Below, piece after piece: positions 1 to 8,679 of a stretch of DNA of 64,000 bases. Source of the DNA: CAYUVF01 sp964448045 (GTDB lineage: Bacteria > Bacteroidota > Rhodothermia > Rhodothermales > Salinibacteraceae). The stretch spans positions 9,631 through 73,630 of the forward strand of contig CAYUVF010000016.1 in the NCBI GenBank assembly GCA_964448045.1, read 5' to 3'. A program made the position numbers and the translations under genes. Within the stretch, counting starts at the first letter, position 1. Each line of letters opens with the position of its first letter. A model generated the notes under the pieces. It saw nothing but the letters and a program-made list of their open reading frames with translations. It was not told the DNA's origin and ran no database searches.

Positions 1-58
1 CCACAGCACCACGCATCAGACACCGCTCCTATTCCGCAGATCGATACGCTCAACCCTC

Positions 59-799
59 ATGTTTTGCAGGCTTCGAACTTGTCTCGCCGGGCTCGTTATG
101 GCGGTGCTTCTCGCCGGGGCCCCGCCCGATGCCCACGCCCAGTCGCGCACGCTCACTATCCAGAAGGGGGAGGTCTACATCGATGGGCGCCGCATCCCCG
201 ATGAGCAGCTCCCATCCTCGCTCGATGTCGCGGGCCTGAACGTCCAGTACAGCTTCTCAGGCATCGCCCACCCGGTGGTGGAGCTCGACGGCGCGCTCTA
301 CGCCATTGGCGACTCGCTCAAAGCCGTCCCGGCTGACCGGGTGCAGAGCCGCGGATCACTCGTGTTCTTCCGTGAGAGATACCAGGGACAACAGAGCACT
401 TCATCGGGCGGCCTCCAAGAAGCGGCACAATCCGAGCGCGTGCGCCAGCAGCAGGCAGAGCGGCAGCAGTACCTCGAGGAGGTGCAGCGCCAGAGCCAGC
501 AGCTCTACCAGCAGCTGATGCGCGAGTATCAGATGGAGAACAACACCCAGGTACTGGCGCAGCGCATCCGGCAGTTGCCTGAAGGCCCCAAGCGCCAGCG
601 CATGCTCGACTCGCTCCGGTCCACGCTCAACCGCATCTTCGACCTGAAGCAGGAAAACCGCCGCCGCGAGATCGAGCAGCTCAGCGTGCAGATCGAACAG
701 CTGCAGGCCAACCTGGATAAGCGCGAGCAGATGCGCGAGCAGATGATCAATCAGCGGATGCGTGAGCTTATCGGCGAACCGATGACGCCCAACCAGTGA
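59..799 (+). CDS. secreted coiled-coil protein of unknown function
   Basis: The 246-residue product starts with an Arg-containing n-region and a hydrophobic stretch ending in an AHA-Q type signal peptidase site near residue 28, so it should be exported. Residues about 30-110 form a compact beta-rich region including YIDGRRIPDEQLP. From about residue 115 to 240 the chain is almost entirely Gln/Glu/Arg-rich and reads as a long coiled coil with heptad Leu/Ile. I do not recognise a named family. It is monocistronic, 208 bases before the next chosen start. A periplasmic or cell-surface structural role is plausible but is inference. Confidence 0.75.
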   Translation: MFCRLRTCLAGLVMAVLLAGAPPDAHAQSRTLTIQKGEVYIDGRRIPDEQLPSSLDVAGLNVQYSFSGIAHPVVELDGALYAIGDSLKAVPADRVQSRGSLVFFRERYQGQQSTSSGGLQEAAQSERVRQQQAERQQYLEEVQRQSQQLYQQLMREYQMENNTQVLAQRIRQLPEGPKRQRMLDSLRSTLNRIFDLKQENRRREIEQLSVQIEQLQANLDKREQMREQMINQRMRELIGEPMTPNQ

Positions 800-1007
800 C
801 AGCTGCGGCCCTGGCGAAAAGTTACACCTCAGGCTTTACTTTAAGTCGGTTGCGTTGCATAATGATCATGAGGCCGGGGGGACAGCGTATCCGGAGGAGT
901 TCGGCGGATAGGCCACGCTGGGCCGACGTGGCACGGTATTCGTTGCAGTGATCAGTGCGCTCATCTGTGCGACTGCCCGCGCAACGACTCATTTCAACCG
1001 ATTGCTT

Positions 1008-2306
1008 ATGTCCATCGCTTCGAAGACGGACGCTCGCGTGTACAGATGGATACCTTTGATCGTGGTGCTGCTTGGGTGGGGTTTGATCCTGCCCGAGGCG
1101 CAGGCCACCGCGCGGGTGGAAAACATCTCCGTTAACCCACGCTCCGATGGGCAGGGCTATGTCGTCCGGATCCACGCTTCGGGGCCGATTACGGCCTACG
1201 GGATGCCCCGGCGCACCAACGGCCATCAGATTACGTGGACGCTGTACAACACCACATTGGCTGATGTCTTCGAACCCGCCGCAGTGCAGGGCCCCATCCA
1301 GCAGTTGACAACCGAGATGCAGGAGGGCCACCTCACCCTTCGCTTTACATTCGATGTGCAGCAGCCGGTGCAGGCCGCGGCGTATCGCGATCGCAACTCG
1401 AACGATTTGCTACTCGGATTGACGGTCAACGATGCCCGTCCGCCTACGCGCACCGTATCCGCCAATCAGCCGGCCGATGTGCCGGTGCGGTCGGCCGCTG
1501 AAACGACATCTTCGGAAACGACATCTGCGGAGAGGCGAGCGGAGCGCCGCCCGGCCAGGTCATCCTCGTCATCATCCCGTGCGACGAACAGCGACCGGTG
1601 GAAGCTGGACACCGTCGTGATCGACCCCGGCCACGGCGGCATCGACCCCGGCACGCAGGGCCACGGCCTCGATGAGAAAGACATTGTGTTAAGTGTCGCC
1701 AAGAAGCTGGGGGCCTACTTGGAAGACAAGCTCGGCCTGAATGTCGTCTACACCCGGACGACCGATCGATTGATCGAATTGCAAGAACGGGGGCACATCG
1801 CCAACGAAGCGGGCGGAAAACTTTTTATTTCCATCCACGCCAACGCCGCCAGCAGTCCGTACGCGAAAGGCACGGAAACCTTTTTCCTCGGGATGCACAA
1901 GACCCAGGCGGCGAAGCGGGTGATGGAGCGCGAGAATAAGGTCGTAAAATTGGAGGACAATCCAGATCAGTACGAGGAGCTCGACGAGGAAGCGCTCGTG
2001 CGGTATGCGCTCACCCAGAGCATGAACATGCAGCAGAGTGAGCATTTCGCCTCCCTCATCGAAAGCCAGTTCGAGAACCGGGTGCAGCGCAAGAGCCGCG
2101 GCGTCAAACAGGCCGGGTTCCGGGTGCTCTGGGGCGCGTCGATGCCGGCGGTGCTCGTCGAGCTCGGCTTCCTGACTAACAGAAGTGATGCCCGCTTCCT
2201 CAGCAGCGAGAAGGGCCAGGTCTACATGGCAAGTGCCCTCTTCCGCGCCGTCCGGGCGTACAAGAAGGACTACGAGAAGGGGATGAATCCGGTGCACAGC
2301 GAATGA
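1008..2306 (+). CDS. N-acetylmuramoyl-L-alanine amidase (AmiC/Amidase_3 type)
   Basis: This zinc amidase hydrolyses the bond between MurNAc and the stem peptide L-Ala during cell separation. I chose the ATG at 1008 (432 aa) because it puts a basic n-region directly ahead of the hydrophobic segment at residues 14-30; an in-frame start at 948 would add 20 residues. Residues about 35-140 resemble an AMIN domain, which targets amidases to the envelope. A Ser/Arg-rich linker follows at about 165-198. The catalytic domain has DPGHGG (His209), EKDI (Glu223), SIHANA (His277) and a late VLVELGFLTN with the catalytic Glu. The next lipoprotein gene begins within or just after its end, suggesting co-transcription. 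Confidence 0.93.
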   Translation: MSIASKTDARVYRWIPLIVVLLGWGLILPEAQATARVENISVNPRSDGQGYVVRIHASGPITAYGMPRRTNGHQITWTLYNTTLADVFEPAAVQGPIQQLTTEMQEGHLTLRFTFDVQQPVQAAAYRDRNSNDLLLGLTVNDARPPTRTVSANQPADVPVRSAAETTSSETTSAERRAERRPARSSSSSSRATNSDRWKLDTVVIDPGHGGIDPGTQGHGLDEKDIVLSVAKKLGAYLEDKLGLNVVYTRTTDRLIELQERGHIANEAGGKLFISIHANAASSPYAKGTETFFLGMHKTQAAKRVMERENKVVKLEDNPDQYEELDEEALVRYALTQSMNMQQSEHFASLIESQFENRVQRKSRGVKQAGFRVLWGASMPAVLVELGFLTNRSDARFLSSEKGQVYMASALFRAVRAYKKDYEKGMNPVHSE

Positions 2307-2368
2307 GTACGCCTTTGCGGTTTTCTCTGCGTCACGGCAGATCGGCCTCAATCAGGGCGGATGTGCGG

Positions 2369-2935
2369 ATGCGCCTCAGCCGAGCGATACGGCATCTGTG
2401 GATGCTGGGGCTGGTGATGCTGTTCCTCGGCGGATGTGATGCGACCTCATCGGAGCCAGTCCGGCTTGCTCCAAAGACCATCACGTTCGAGTTTCCCCAG
2501 TTCGGCGCCGATGACGTGCAGGATGGCACGCTGCAGATTGACGCCCTCAATCAGGAGGATCTGGCGAGTGCGTTGCGTGCCGATGGGTTTACACGAGACG
2601 AAGTTGTGCAGGCTACGATTACCCGCGTCGAACTGGAGCGGCGCTCGGTCGGGTCCGCTCCTGAAGCAGCCGGGGGCAAGGTCTTTGGCTTTCTCGTGAG
2701 CGGCACCGCACAGCTGACGCAGGGCGCCACGACCCAGACGATTGCAGAACGCGATGCGTTCGATCCCAACGCAGCCGCCACGCCAATGACCATCACCGAT
2801 GGACAGGCCACATCGATTGTGGCGGCGTCATCGCCCTTCGGCGCGCGCCTCACGCTGGGCGTTGACGGCATCGGGCCAGGGGCCTTTCGCGTGGCCCTGG
2901 CGGTTACATTCCGCGTAGACGTGGAAGGCGTTTAG
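2369..2935 (+). CDS. lipoprotein of unknown function
   Basis: Starting at ATG 2369 gives 188 aa with a textbook lipoprotein signal: MRLSRAIRHL, a hydrophobic run and the lipobox FLGGC with Cys23. An upstream in-frame ATG at 2303 overlaps the amidase stop as ATGA but would leave an unusually long n-region, so the later start is preferred; translational coupling from 2303 cannot be excluded. The mature part has an alternating polar/apolar beta pattern and resembles no family I can name. Its stop codon interlocks with that of the convergent ridA gene (shared TTAG at 2932-2935). Placement after the amidase suggests an envelope role. Confidence 0.72.
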   Translation: MRLSRAIRHLWMLGLVMLFLGGCDATSSEPVRLAPKTITFEFPQFGADDVQDGTLQIDALNQEDLASALRADGFTRDEVVQATITRVELERRSVGSAPEAAGGKVFGFLVSGTAQLTQGATTQTIAERDAFDPNAAATPMTITDGQATSIVAASSPFGARLTLGVDGIGPGAFRVALAVTFRVDVEGV

Positions 2936-3330
2936 CGGACGGCCACGCACGACACTTCGACGCGCGCGTTTCGCGGGAGCGCAGCGATTTGCACGGCCTG
3001 GCGCGCCGGCGGCGTCTCGTTGAAGTAGCGCGAGTAGACCTCGTTCACCTGCGCGTAATCGTTGACATCCGTTAAGTAGACCGTACAGCGGACCACGTTT
3101 TCGTAGGACATGCTTGCGGCACGCAGCACGGCCCCCAGGTTATCGAGCACGCGCTTGGTTTCCTCCTCAATGCTTCCCGTAATCATGCTGTCGGTCTCTG
3201 GATCGATCGCAATCTGGCCCGAACAGTACAGCGTGTTGTCCACGAGAATAGCTTGGCTGTAGGGGCCAATAGCGGCCGGTGCAAGCGGGGTCGTGATGAT
3301 CGAGCGAGTCGCCGAGGAACCTTGGGCCAT
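2932..3330 (-). CDS. ridA: RidA family enamine/imine deaminase
   Basis: The 132-residue protein has the full YjgF/YER057c/UK114 fold signature: PLAPAAIGPYSQAI near the N-terminus, the central CSGQIAIDPET, DNLGAVLRAA and the C-terminal ARVEVSCVAV. The Arg of ARVEV corresponds to the residue that binds the carboxylate of 2-aminoacrylate, so the protein is expected to be an active deaminase that removes reactive enamines made by PLP enzymes. It acts as a cytosolic trimer in known members. It is transcribed away from mnmA and toward the lipoprotein, with interlocking stops. A second, divergent paralogue lies at 38524. Confidence 0.93.
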   Translation of the reverse strand: MAQGSSATRSIITTPLAPAAIGPYSQAILVDNTLYCSGQIAIDPETDSMITGSIEEETKRVLDNLGAVLRAASMSYENVVRCTVYLTDVNDYAQVNEVYSRYFNETPPARQAVQIAALPRNARVEVSCVAVR

Positions 3331-3561
3331 AAGAAATGCCGATTTGAGCGGTAATAATGTGGATTAAACATCCGTCGCATCGGGGCCCATACACAAGCGA
3401 ATATTGGTTTAAGATCGGCTTGCAGGCCTATTATCGTCGAACTTGAAGAAGAATTCGCGGTCAAGAGGCGCCGCATCAATCAGTGGAGGAACGCGCGTTT
3501 TGTGTGCTCCGTTTTCAGTGTCGGCCCATCAACCTCATCCATTCCGGATCCTATAACGACC

Positions 3562-4728
3562 ATGAGCGCCCAAGGACGTGTTCTCGTAGCCATGAGCGGC
3601 GGGGTCGATTCCTCCGTCACAGCGGTGCTGCTCGCCGAGCAGGGCTACGATGTGGTTGGTATTACCATGAAAACGTGGGACTACTCCACGAGCGGCGGGC
3701 GCGACGGCAAAGAGGTCGGCTGCTGCTCGCTGGAGTCGATGAACGACGCCCGCGCCGTGGCGATGAAGCACGATTTTACGCATTTCATCGTCGATATCCG
3801 CGAGGAGTTTGGCGACTGGGTGATCGAGCGCTTCACCGAGGAGTACCTCGCCGGGCGCACGCCCAACCCGTGTGTGTTGTGCAATACACATATCAAGTGG
3901 GCGGCCCTCCTGCGCCGCGCCGATGATCTCGACTGCGAGTACATCGCCACCGGCCACTACGCTCGGGTCCGTCACGATGAGGCGCTGGATCGCTACGTGC
4001 TCAGCCGCGGCACCGACCGCAACAAGGACCAGAGCTATGCGCTGTGGGGACTGCCGCAGGAGCATCTGGCGCGCTCCATCTTCCCCCTCGGCGAATACAC
4101 GAAGCCCCAAATTCGCCAGATGGCATCCGACTTCGGTCTCGACCGCGTGGCCGACAAGCCCGACTCCTACGAGATTTGTTTCATCCCCGATAATGACTAT
4201 CCGCGCTTCCTCAAGGACCGTGTCGACGGGCTCGAAGAGGAGGTCCGTGGGGGCGATTTCGTGCTGAAAGACGGCACCGTCGTCGGCCAGCACGAGGGGT
4301 ATCCGTTCTACACCATTGGGCAGCGGCGGGGCCTCGACCTGGCACTGGGCGAGCGGGTGTATGTGACCGACATCGACCCCGATACGAACATCATCACCGT
4401 GGGACCGCGCGAGGATCTGATGCAGCAGACGCTCATCGCTCGCGAGATCAACATGGTCAAGTACCCGCAGATCGACGAGGAGCGGCCCGCGTGGGGCACC
4501 ATCCGCTATAACGATCCCGGCGCGCCCTGCCTGCTCTGGCAGACGGGAGACAACGAAATCAAGGTCGCCTTCAAAGAGCCGCGCCGCGCCATTACCGCCG
4601 GGCAGTCGGTCGTGCTGTACGAGGATGACGATGTGCTGGGGGGCGGGTGGATACACGAGGTCGGCACGGCCGAGCGCGTCGGCGACGCCTCGGCTGCCGA
4701 AACGGCCCCTGCCACCGCCTCCGCCTGA
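3562..4728 (+). CDS. mnmA: tRNA-specific 2-thiouridylase MnmA
   Basis: MnmA thiolates U34 of tRNAs for Lys, Glu and Gln using ATP and a persulfide. The ATG at 3562 (388 aa) is chosen because VLVAMSGGVDSSV, the PP-loop ATP site, then sits at residues 7-19 as in the family; an in-frame start at 3502 adds 20 unconserved residues. The persulfide-relay cysteines are Cys107 in NPCVLCNTHIKW and Cys206 in SYEICFIPD. The central TIGQRRGL motif and the C-terminal beta-barrel are present, and length is normal. A small lipoprotein follows after 14 bases and may be co-transcribed. Confidence 0.96.
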   Translation: MSAQGRVLVAMSGGVDSSVTAVLLAEQGYDVVGITMKTWDYSTSGGRDGKEVGCCSLESMNDARAVAMKHDFTHFIVDIREEFGDWVIERFTEEYLAGRTPNPCVLCNTHIKWAALLRRADDLDCEYIATGHYARVRHDEALDRYVLSRGTDRNKDQSYALWGLPQEHLARSIFPLGEYTKPQIRQMASDFGLDRVADKPDSYEICFIPDNDYPRFLKDRVDGLEEEVRGGDFVLKDGTVVGQHEGYPFYTIGQRRGLDLALGERVYVTDIDPDTNIITVGPREDLMQQTLIAREINMVKYPQIDEERPAWGTIRYNDPGAPCLLWQTGDNEIKVAFKEPRRAITAGQSVVLYEDDDVLGGGWIHEVGTAERVGDASAAETAPATASA

Positions 4729-4742
4729 TTGTCCCGATTACT

Positions 4743-5078
4743 ATGCGTCTCTTGAGTTGGCTTGTTATCGCCGTCGTGGGCCTGGCCGGATGCGCGGGCA
4801 GCGATCCGCCCGAGGCCGGCCAATCCGAGGGGGGCGCTCCCGACCCGCACGATGTAATCAGCGGCGTGGGCACCATCCGATACATTGAGCTGGAGGGCGG
4901 CTTTTACGGCATCGTCGCCGAGGACAGCACCCGTTACAACCCCTCTGGTTTGGACGAGGCGTTTCGGACGGATGGGCAGCGCGTGCGCTTCCGGCTTCAG
5001 GTCCGCGAGGATGTGATGACGACGCAGATGTGGGGCCGGCCCGTCCGGGTGCTCGAGATGGAGCGCCTCTCAATTTGA
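4743..5078 (+). CDS. small lipoprotein of unknown function
   Basis: The ATG at 4743 gives 111 aa with the signal MRLLSWLVIAVVGLAGC, a classic lipobox with Cys17, followed by a Gly/Pro/Glu-rich tether. The folded part, residues about 40-111, looks like a small beta domain with IRYIELEGGFYGIVAED and VRFRLQVRED, reminiscent of small OB-like or META-like secreted domains, though I cannot assign a family. It lies 14 bases after mnmA and is probably on the same message, with no obvious functional link. It converges on the ATPase gene that ends at 5102. Confidence 0.75.
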   Translation: MRLLSWLVIAVVGLAGCAGSDPPEAGQSEGGAPDPHDVISGVGTIRYIELEGGFYGIVAEDSTRYNPSGLDEAFRTDGQRVRFRLQVREDVMTTQMWGRPVRVLEMERLSI

Positions 5079-5101
5079 CGGGTGCAGGTCCCGCAATCGA
5101 T

Positions 5102-6127
5102 TCACGAATCGACGGGTGCAGGCAGGCGCTCGATCGTGCACAGCGCATGGATTCGCGAAACGGTTCGCTGAAACTTCTCCGCGATATCGCCCGCGATGCC
5201 GGCGGAGGCCTCGAACCAGGCGGAGGGAGGCGTCGTCGCGGTGAAGTAGAGCGCTGGCGCCTCGGGGGCGGTGTAGAGGTCATCGATCACCCGCAGGAGG
5301 CGCAGCGCATCATCGGTGTTGCGGAGCGCAACATCGGCCAGGTAGAGGCTCTCGTGGCGGTTGATGGCATCTATTAGCCGGGGGTGAGCCGTGGTCCGGG
5401 ATGCTTCTCGAAACGCATCGAACGACCACCACTTTGCCGCTTGCTCATCCTGCTGATAGGCTGCGCGGAGCACCGGGCGCGTCTGCTCCGGCGGGCCGAT
5501 CCAGCCCCGCCCCGCCGGAGGGGTAGACTGGCTCTGGCGCCGATAGTCATCGCCGCGCACGACGACGATGCGGTAGCGCTGCTCGAACTCGGTCGAGAGG
5601 AAGCGCTTGAAGCGGTTAGGACCCATCCGCGTGGAGATGAAGCGAGTGGGGGCGACGTTGCTGGTGGCAAAGATGGCTACGTTGCGGGCATCGAGCCGGC
5701 GCAGGAGCTGGACGAGGCGCATCTCGTTGGCGGGATCATCGATTTCGACCTCGTCCAGGCAGAGCACCTCAAACCGGTCGGCGAGCCGATCGGCGAAGGC
5801 CTGGGGCGGCTCGGTGGTGCGGTACAGTGTGCTGCTGTGCATGAAGCCGCACGGCACATCGGGGTGCAAGGCGTGGTAGAGCGCGGCCAGCAAATGTGTT
5901 TTGCCGGTACCCACCGGTCCGACGAAATAGAGGCCCTGGGAGGTGGCGCTGGTGTCCGGGTGCAGCCACTGGGAAAGGCGGGACCAGAACGGGGAAGCGG
6001 TGCGCAGGCGGCGGACTGCTGTGCGGGCTACATCGAGCGCGTCGGCCTGGCTTTGCGTCTGCGGCACGTACGTGTCGAACGTTGCGTCCGTGAACCGATC
6101 GGGGGGTGTCATCGGGGCAGAGGGCAT
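5102..6127 (-). CDS. zapE: AFG1/ZapE family ATPase
   Basis: Members of this AAA-type family act at the bacterial division site or in protein quality control. With ATG 6127 the protein is 341 aa; GTG 6148 and ATG 6112 are alternatives. Walker A is GPVGTGKT at residues 70-77, Walker B is VLCLDEVEI at 121-129, and the sensor-like ATSNVAP follows. The N-terminal FDTYVPQTQSQADAL resembles the region preceding the P-loop in DnaC-like ATPases, but the RFISTRMGPNRF stretch and overall length fit AFG1/ZapE better. It is monocistronic and not next to other division genes, so the assignment rests on sequence alone. Confidence 0.82.
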   Translation of the reverse strand: MPSAPMTPPDRFTDATFDTYVPQTQSQADALDVARTAVRRLRTASPFWSRLSQWLHPDTSATSQGLYFVGPVGTGKTHLLAALYHALHPDVPCGFMHSSTLYRTTEPPQAFADRLADRFEVLCLDEVEIDDPANEMRLVQLLRRLDARNVAIFATSNVAPTRFISTRMGPNRFKRFLSTEFEQRYRIVVVRGDDYRRQSQSTPPAGRGWIGPPEQTRPVLRAAYQQDEQAAKWWSFDAFREASRTTAHPRLIDAINRHESLYLADVALRNTDDALRLLRVIDDLYTAPEAPALYFTATTPPSAWFEASAGIAGDIAEKFQRTVSRIHALCTIERLPAPVDS

Positions 6128-6354
6128 TCGGAAGACAGCCTGATACACACCGGATCGCGCGGGAATGAGTTCCGCAGTGCGACGGAGAATCGGCGGTCAG
6201 ATGACGGGTTGACACGGAGGCGGATTGGTGGCCGAGTGGAACATGAAGCTCCATGTTATAATTTCAAACAAGGTCAAACCATCATTTAAGAGTTAGGTCC
6301 CAGAGGGGTAGGGCACTCGACGTTGCTCCCTCTCGTGCACGAATCCTGCAGGTT

Positions 6355-7788
6355 ATGAATCGGACAGACTTGAAGCGGAGCGGTGACTACCAATGGATCA
6401 TTCCTGAGTCGTTCCGAGAGGGAATGCGCGTGCCTGTTCACATCTTGGCGAATGAGGGGCTGATCGATGAGATCGTGGGCAGTGAGGCTATCGAGCAGGC
6501 CATCCAGACGGCGATGCTGCCGGGGTTGGTCGGCCATCTGGTCGTCATGCCCGATGTGTACAGCGGCCAGGGTGCGCCCGTGGGCATCGTCGCTGCTACC
6601 AAATATCCCGTGGGCGTTGTTGCACCCGGAGCTATTGGGCACGACATCAACGCAGGCGTGCGACTGCTGGGCTCCGACATCCGGGCCGAGGACATCGAGG
6701 ACAACCTCGACGAGCTGGCCGATATTCTCCATCAGCACATCCCATCCGGGGTTGATGCCGAGAGCCCCATCTCTCTGACGCGCAGCGAGGTCGATCATGT
6801 GGCGCAGTCGGGTGCGCAGTGGGCGCTGCGGAAGGATCTTGCCCAGCAAGATGACCTGGTGCGCGCCGAGGAGGGCGGCCGCCTCAACGACGCCGATCCA
6901 AACAAGGTGAGCGACGCGGCCCGCGCGCTGGGCGCCCAGCAGTTGGGCACCCTGGGGGGAGGCGAGCACTTCATCGAGGTGAACGTTGTCGAAGAGGTCT
7001 TTAATCTGGCCGCGTCGCAGACCATGGGTCTCAGCGAAGGCACGGTTGTCGCCCAGATCCATTGCGGCTCGCGCGGGTACGGGCGCCAGATCTGCGCCGA
7101 TTACATCCAGCGCTTTCAGGAGGCCGCGTCCACGTACGATATCACGCCGCCCCATCCCGATCTCGCCTGTGTGCCGCTCGATGCCTCCGAGGCCGAGGAC
7201 TACATGGGCGCGATGTGCGCCGCAGCCAACTACGCTTATGCCAACCGGCAGGTGCTTGCACATCGGGTGCGGGAAGCCTTCGACGAGGTGTTGGAGGGCG
7301 CGGGTAACAAGCTGCACACCGTCTACGACGTGGCGCACAACCTCGGCCAGATCGAGATGCATCAGGTCGACGGTCGCCACATGCGATGCTACGTTCACCG
7401 CAAGGGCGCGGCCCGCGCCTTTGGTCCCGGCACGCCCGGCATCTCCCTGCCGTACCGCGCACTCGGCCAGCCCGTGCTCGTGCCGGGCAGTATGGGCGAA
7501 CCCTCGTGGGTGCTACTGGCAACCCGCGACAGCATGCGGATCAGCTTTGGCTCGGCGTGTCACGGGGCCGGGCGGACGATGAGCCGCCACGAGGCGGGTC
7601 ACCACGACGGCGTGCCCGTTGTCGACGAAGAACTGGAGGGCGTGCATGTGCGCTCCAGCTCCGGCCAGCCCACGGCCGGTGGCGTGCGCGTGAAGGAGGA
7701 CATCGACGCCGTGGTCGAAACGGTGGCAGGGGCCGGGCTCGCCAGCCGCGTCGCCCGACTTCGCCCCGTAGCTGTCGTGCACGGGTGA
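6355..7788 (+). CDS. rtcB: RtcB-family RNA ligase with altered active site
   Basis: RtcB joins 2',3'-cyclic phosphate or 3'-phosphate RNA ends to 5'-OH ends using GTP and Mn2+. The 477-residue protein aligns along the family's full length: VAPGAIGHDINAGVR, LGTLGGGEHFIEV, IHCGSRGYG, YDVAHNLGQIE, VHRKGAARAFGPG and CHGAGRTMSR. The guanylylated His (His403), Arg407, His205, His236, His328 and Asp97 are kept. Three normally conserved positions differ: the metal-binding Cys of DINCGVR is Ala100, the Asn of GSGNHF is Glu204, and the Lys of the C-terminal V(I)KG is His476. No archease gene is nearby. It may be a specialised RtcB subclass or have altered metal use or activity. Confidence 0.9.
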   Translation: MNRTDLKRSGDYQWIIPESFREGMRVPVHILANEGLIDEIVGSEAIEQAIQTAMLPGLVGHLVVMPDVYSGQGAPVGIVAATKYPVGVVAPGAIGHDINAGVRLLGSDIRAEDIEDNLDELADILHQHIPSGVDAESPISLTRSEVDHVAQSGAQWALRKDLAQQDDLVRAEEGGRLNDADPNKVSDAARALGAQQLGTLGGGEHFIEVNVVEEVFNLAASQTMGLSEGTVVAQIHCGSRGYGRQICADYIQRFQEAASTYDITPPHPDLACVPLDASEAEDYMGAMCAAANYAYANRQVLAHRVREAFDEVLEGAGNKLHTVYDVAHNLGQIEMHQVDGRHMRCYVHRKGAARAFGPGTPGISLPYRALGQPVLVPGSMGEPSWVLLATRDSMRISFGSACHGAGRTMSRHEAGHHDGVPVVDEELEGVHVRSSSGQPTAGGVRVKEDIDAVVETVAGAGLASRVARLRPVAVVHG

Positions 7789-7932
7789 CCGCTGTGCTGA
7801 TGTTGCATCACCTTTACAGTTAGCGAGGTTCTTTTCGGCACGCTCTGCGTTCACCCCTGAAAGCCGTAGTGCGGCGGGGTAAAACTCCACATCGCAGCGC
7901 ATGCACGTCGTTCACCGAACGCCCTCCTTCTT

Positions 7933-8661
7933 ATGGTCAGCGCCAGTACCACAACGCACCAACTGCTCATCATTGAGGACGATGATGAGATGAGCACCGG
8001 CCTCTCCCTTTTCCTCGAATCCGAGGGATACGAAGTCACGGTTGCAGCCGATGGCGAAACCGGCCAAGAGCAGGCCATGTCGATGCCGGGGTACGATCTC
8101 ATCATCCTCGACGCAAACCTGCCCGAGCGCAGCGGATTCGACATCCTCCGCGAGTCGCGCTCCGAAGGGGTGAGCACGCCCGTCCTGATGCTCACAGGCC
8201 TGGGAGAGCACGAGCACAAGATGCGCGGTTTTCGCCTCGGCGCTGATGACTACCTGACGAAGCCGTTCTCTACGGATGAATTGCTTGCTCGCGTGGAGGC
8301 TCTCCTGCGACGGAAAGGCCAGAAAGAAGCGGAGTCCGAAACAGGCGCCTTTCGGGTCGGCGGGCTGCAGGTGGATCTCGACGAGCGCGAAGTAACCCGC
8401 GATGGGGAGCCCGTCGATCTCACCGATCTCGAATATCGCCTGCTTCGCTACCTGATTCGCCACCGCGGGCGCACCGCCACCCGCGAGCAGATCCTGCGCG
8501 ACGTCTGGAACCTGCCCACCGATGTCGAGACGCGCACCATCGACCGGCACGTCAACGCCCTGCGTAGCGTCATGGATGGTGAAGACGAAGACGACTGGGC
8601 CATCCAGAGCGTCTACGGCATCGGGTACAAGCTCGTCGGGGCCGAGCGTATCGAGCAGTAG
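7933..8661 (+). CDS. OmpR/PhoB-family response regulator (orphan)
   Basis: The 242-residue protein has an N-terminal receiver with the acidic pocket IIEDDDE, phospho-acceptor Asp60 in LIILDANLPE, the conserved Thr in LMLTGLG and Lys in YLTKPFS. A winged-helix DNA-binding domain follows from about residue 145, with the recognition region VETRTIDRHVNALR and the wing YGIGYKLV. No histidine kinase is adjacent, so its partner is elsewhere. The gene converges on a second OmpR-type regulator that ends only 18 bases away and has an almost identical TRTIDRH recognition element. Confidence 0.93.
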   Translation: MVSASTTTHQLLIIEDDDEMSTGLSLFLESEGYEVTVAADGETGQEQAMSMPGYDLIILDANLPERSGFDILRESRSEGVSTPVLMLTGLGEHEHKMRGFRLGADDYLTKPFSTDELLARVEALLRRKGQKEAESETGAFRVGGLQVDLDEREVTRDGEPVDLTDLEYRLLRYLIRHRGRTATREQILRDVWNLPTDVETRTIDRHVNALRSVMDGEDEDDWAIQSVYGIGYKLVGAERIEQ

Positions 8662-8679
8662 GCGGGCGGCGCGTCCGCG

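Noticed and set aside
3535..4656. Long open frame on the minus strand opposite mnmA (373 codons)
   Set aside because: It is fully antisense to a clear MnmA and shows the His/Val/Gly-rich composition expected of a GC-rich shadow frame.
6225..6262. Promoter ahead of rtcB with TATAAT at 6257-6262
   Set aside because: The hexamer is perfect, but no -35 element lies at a suitable distance; listed only as a possibility.
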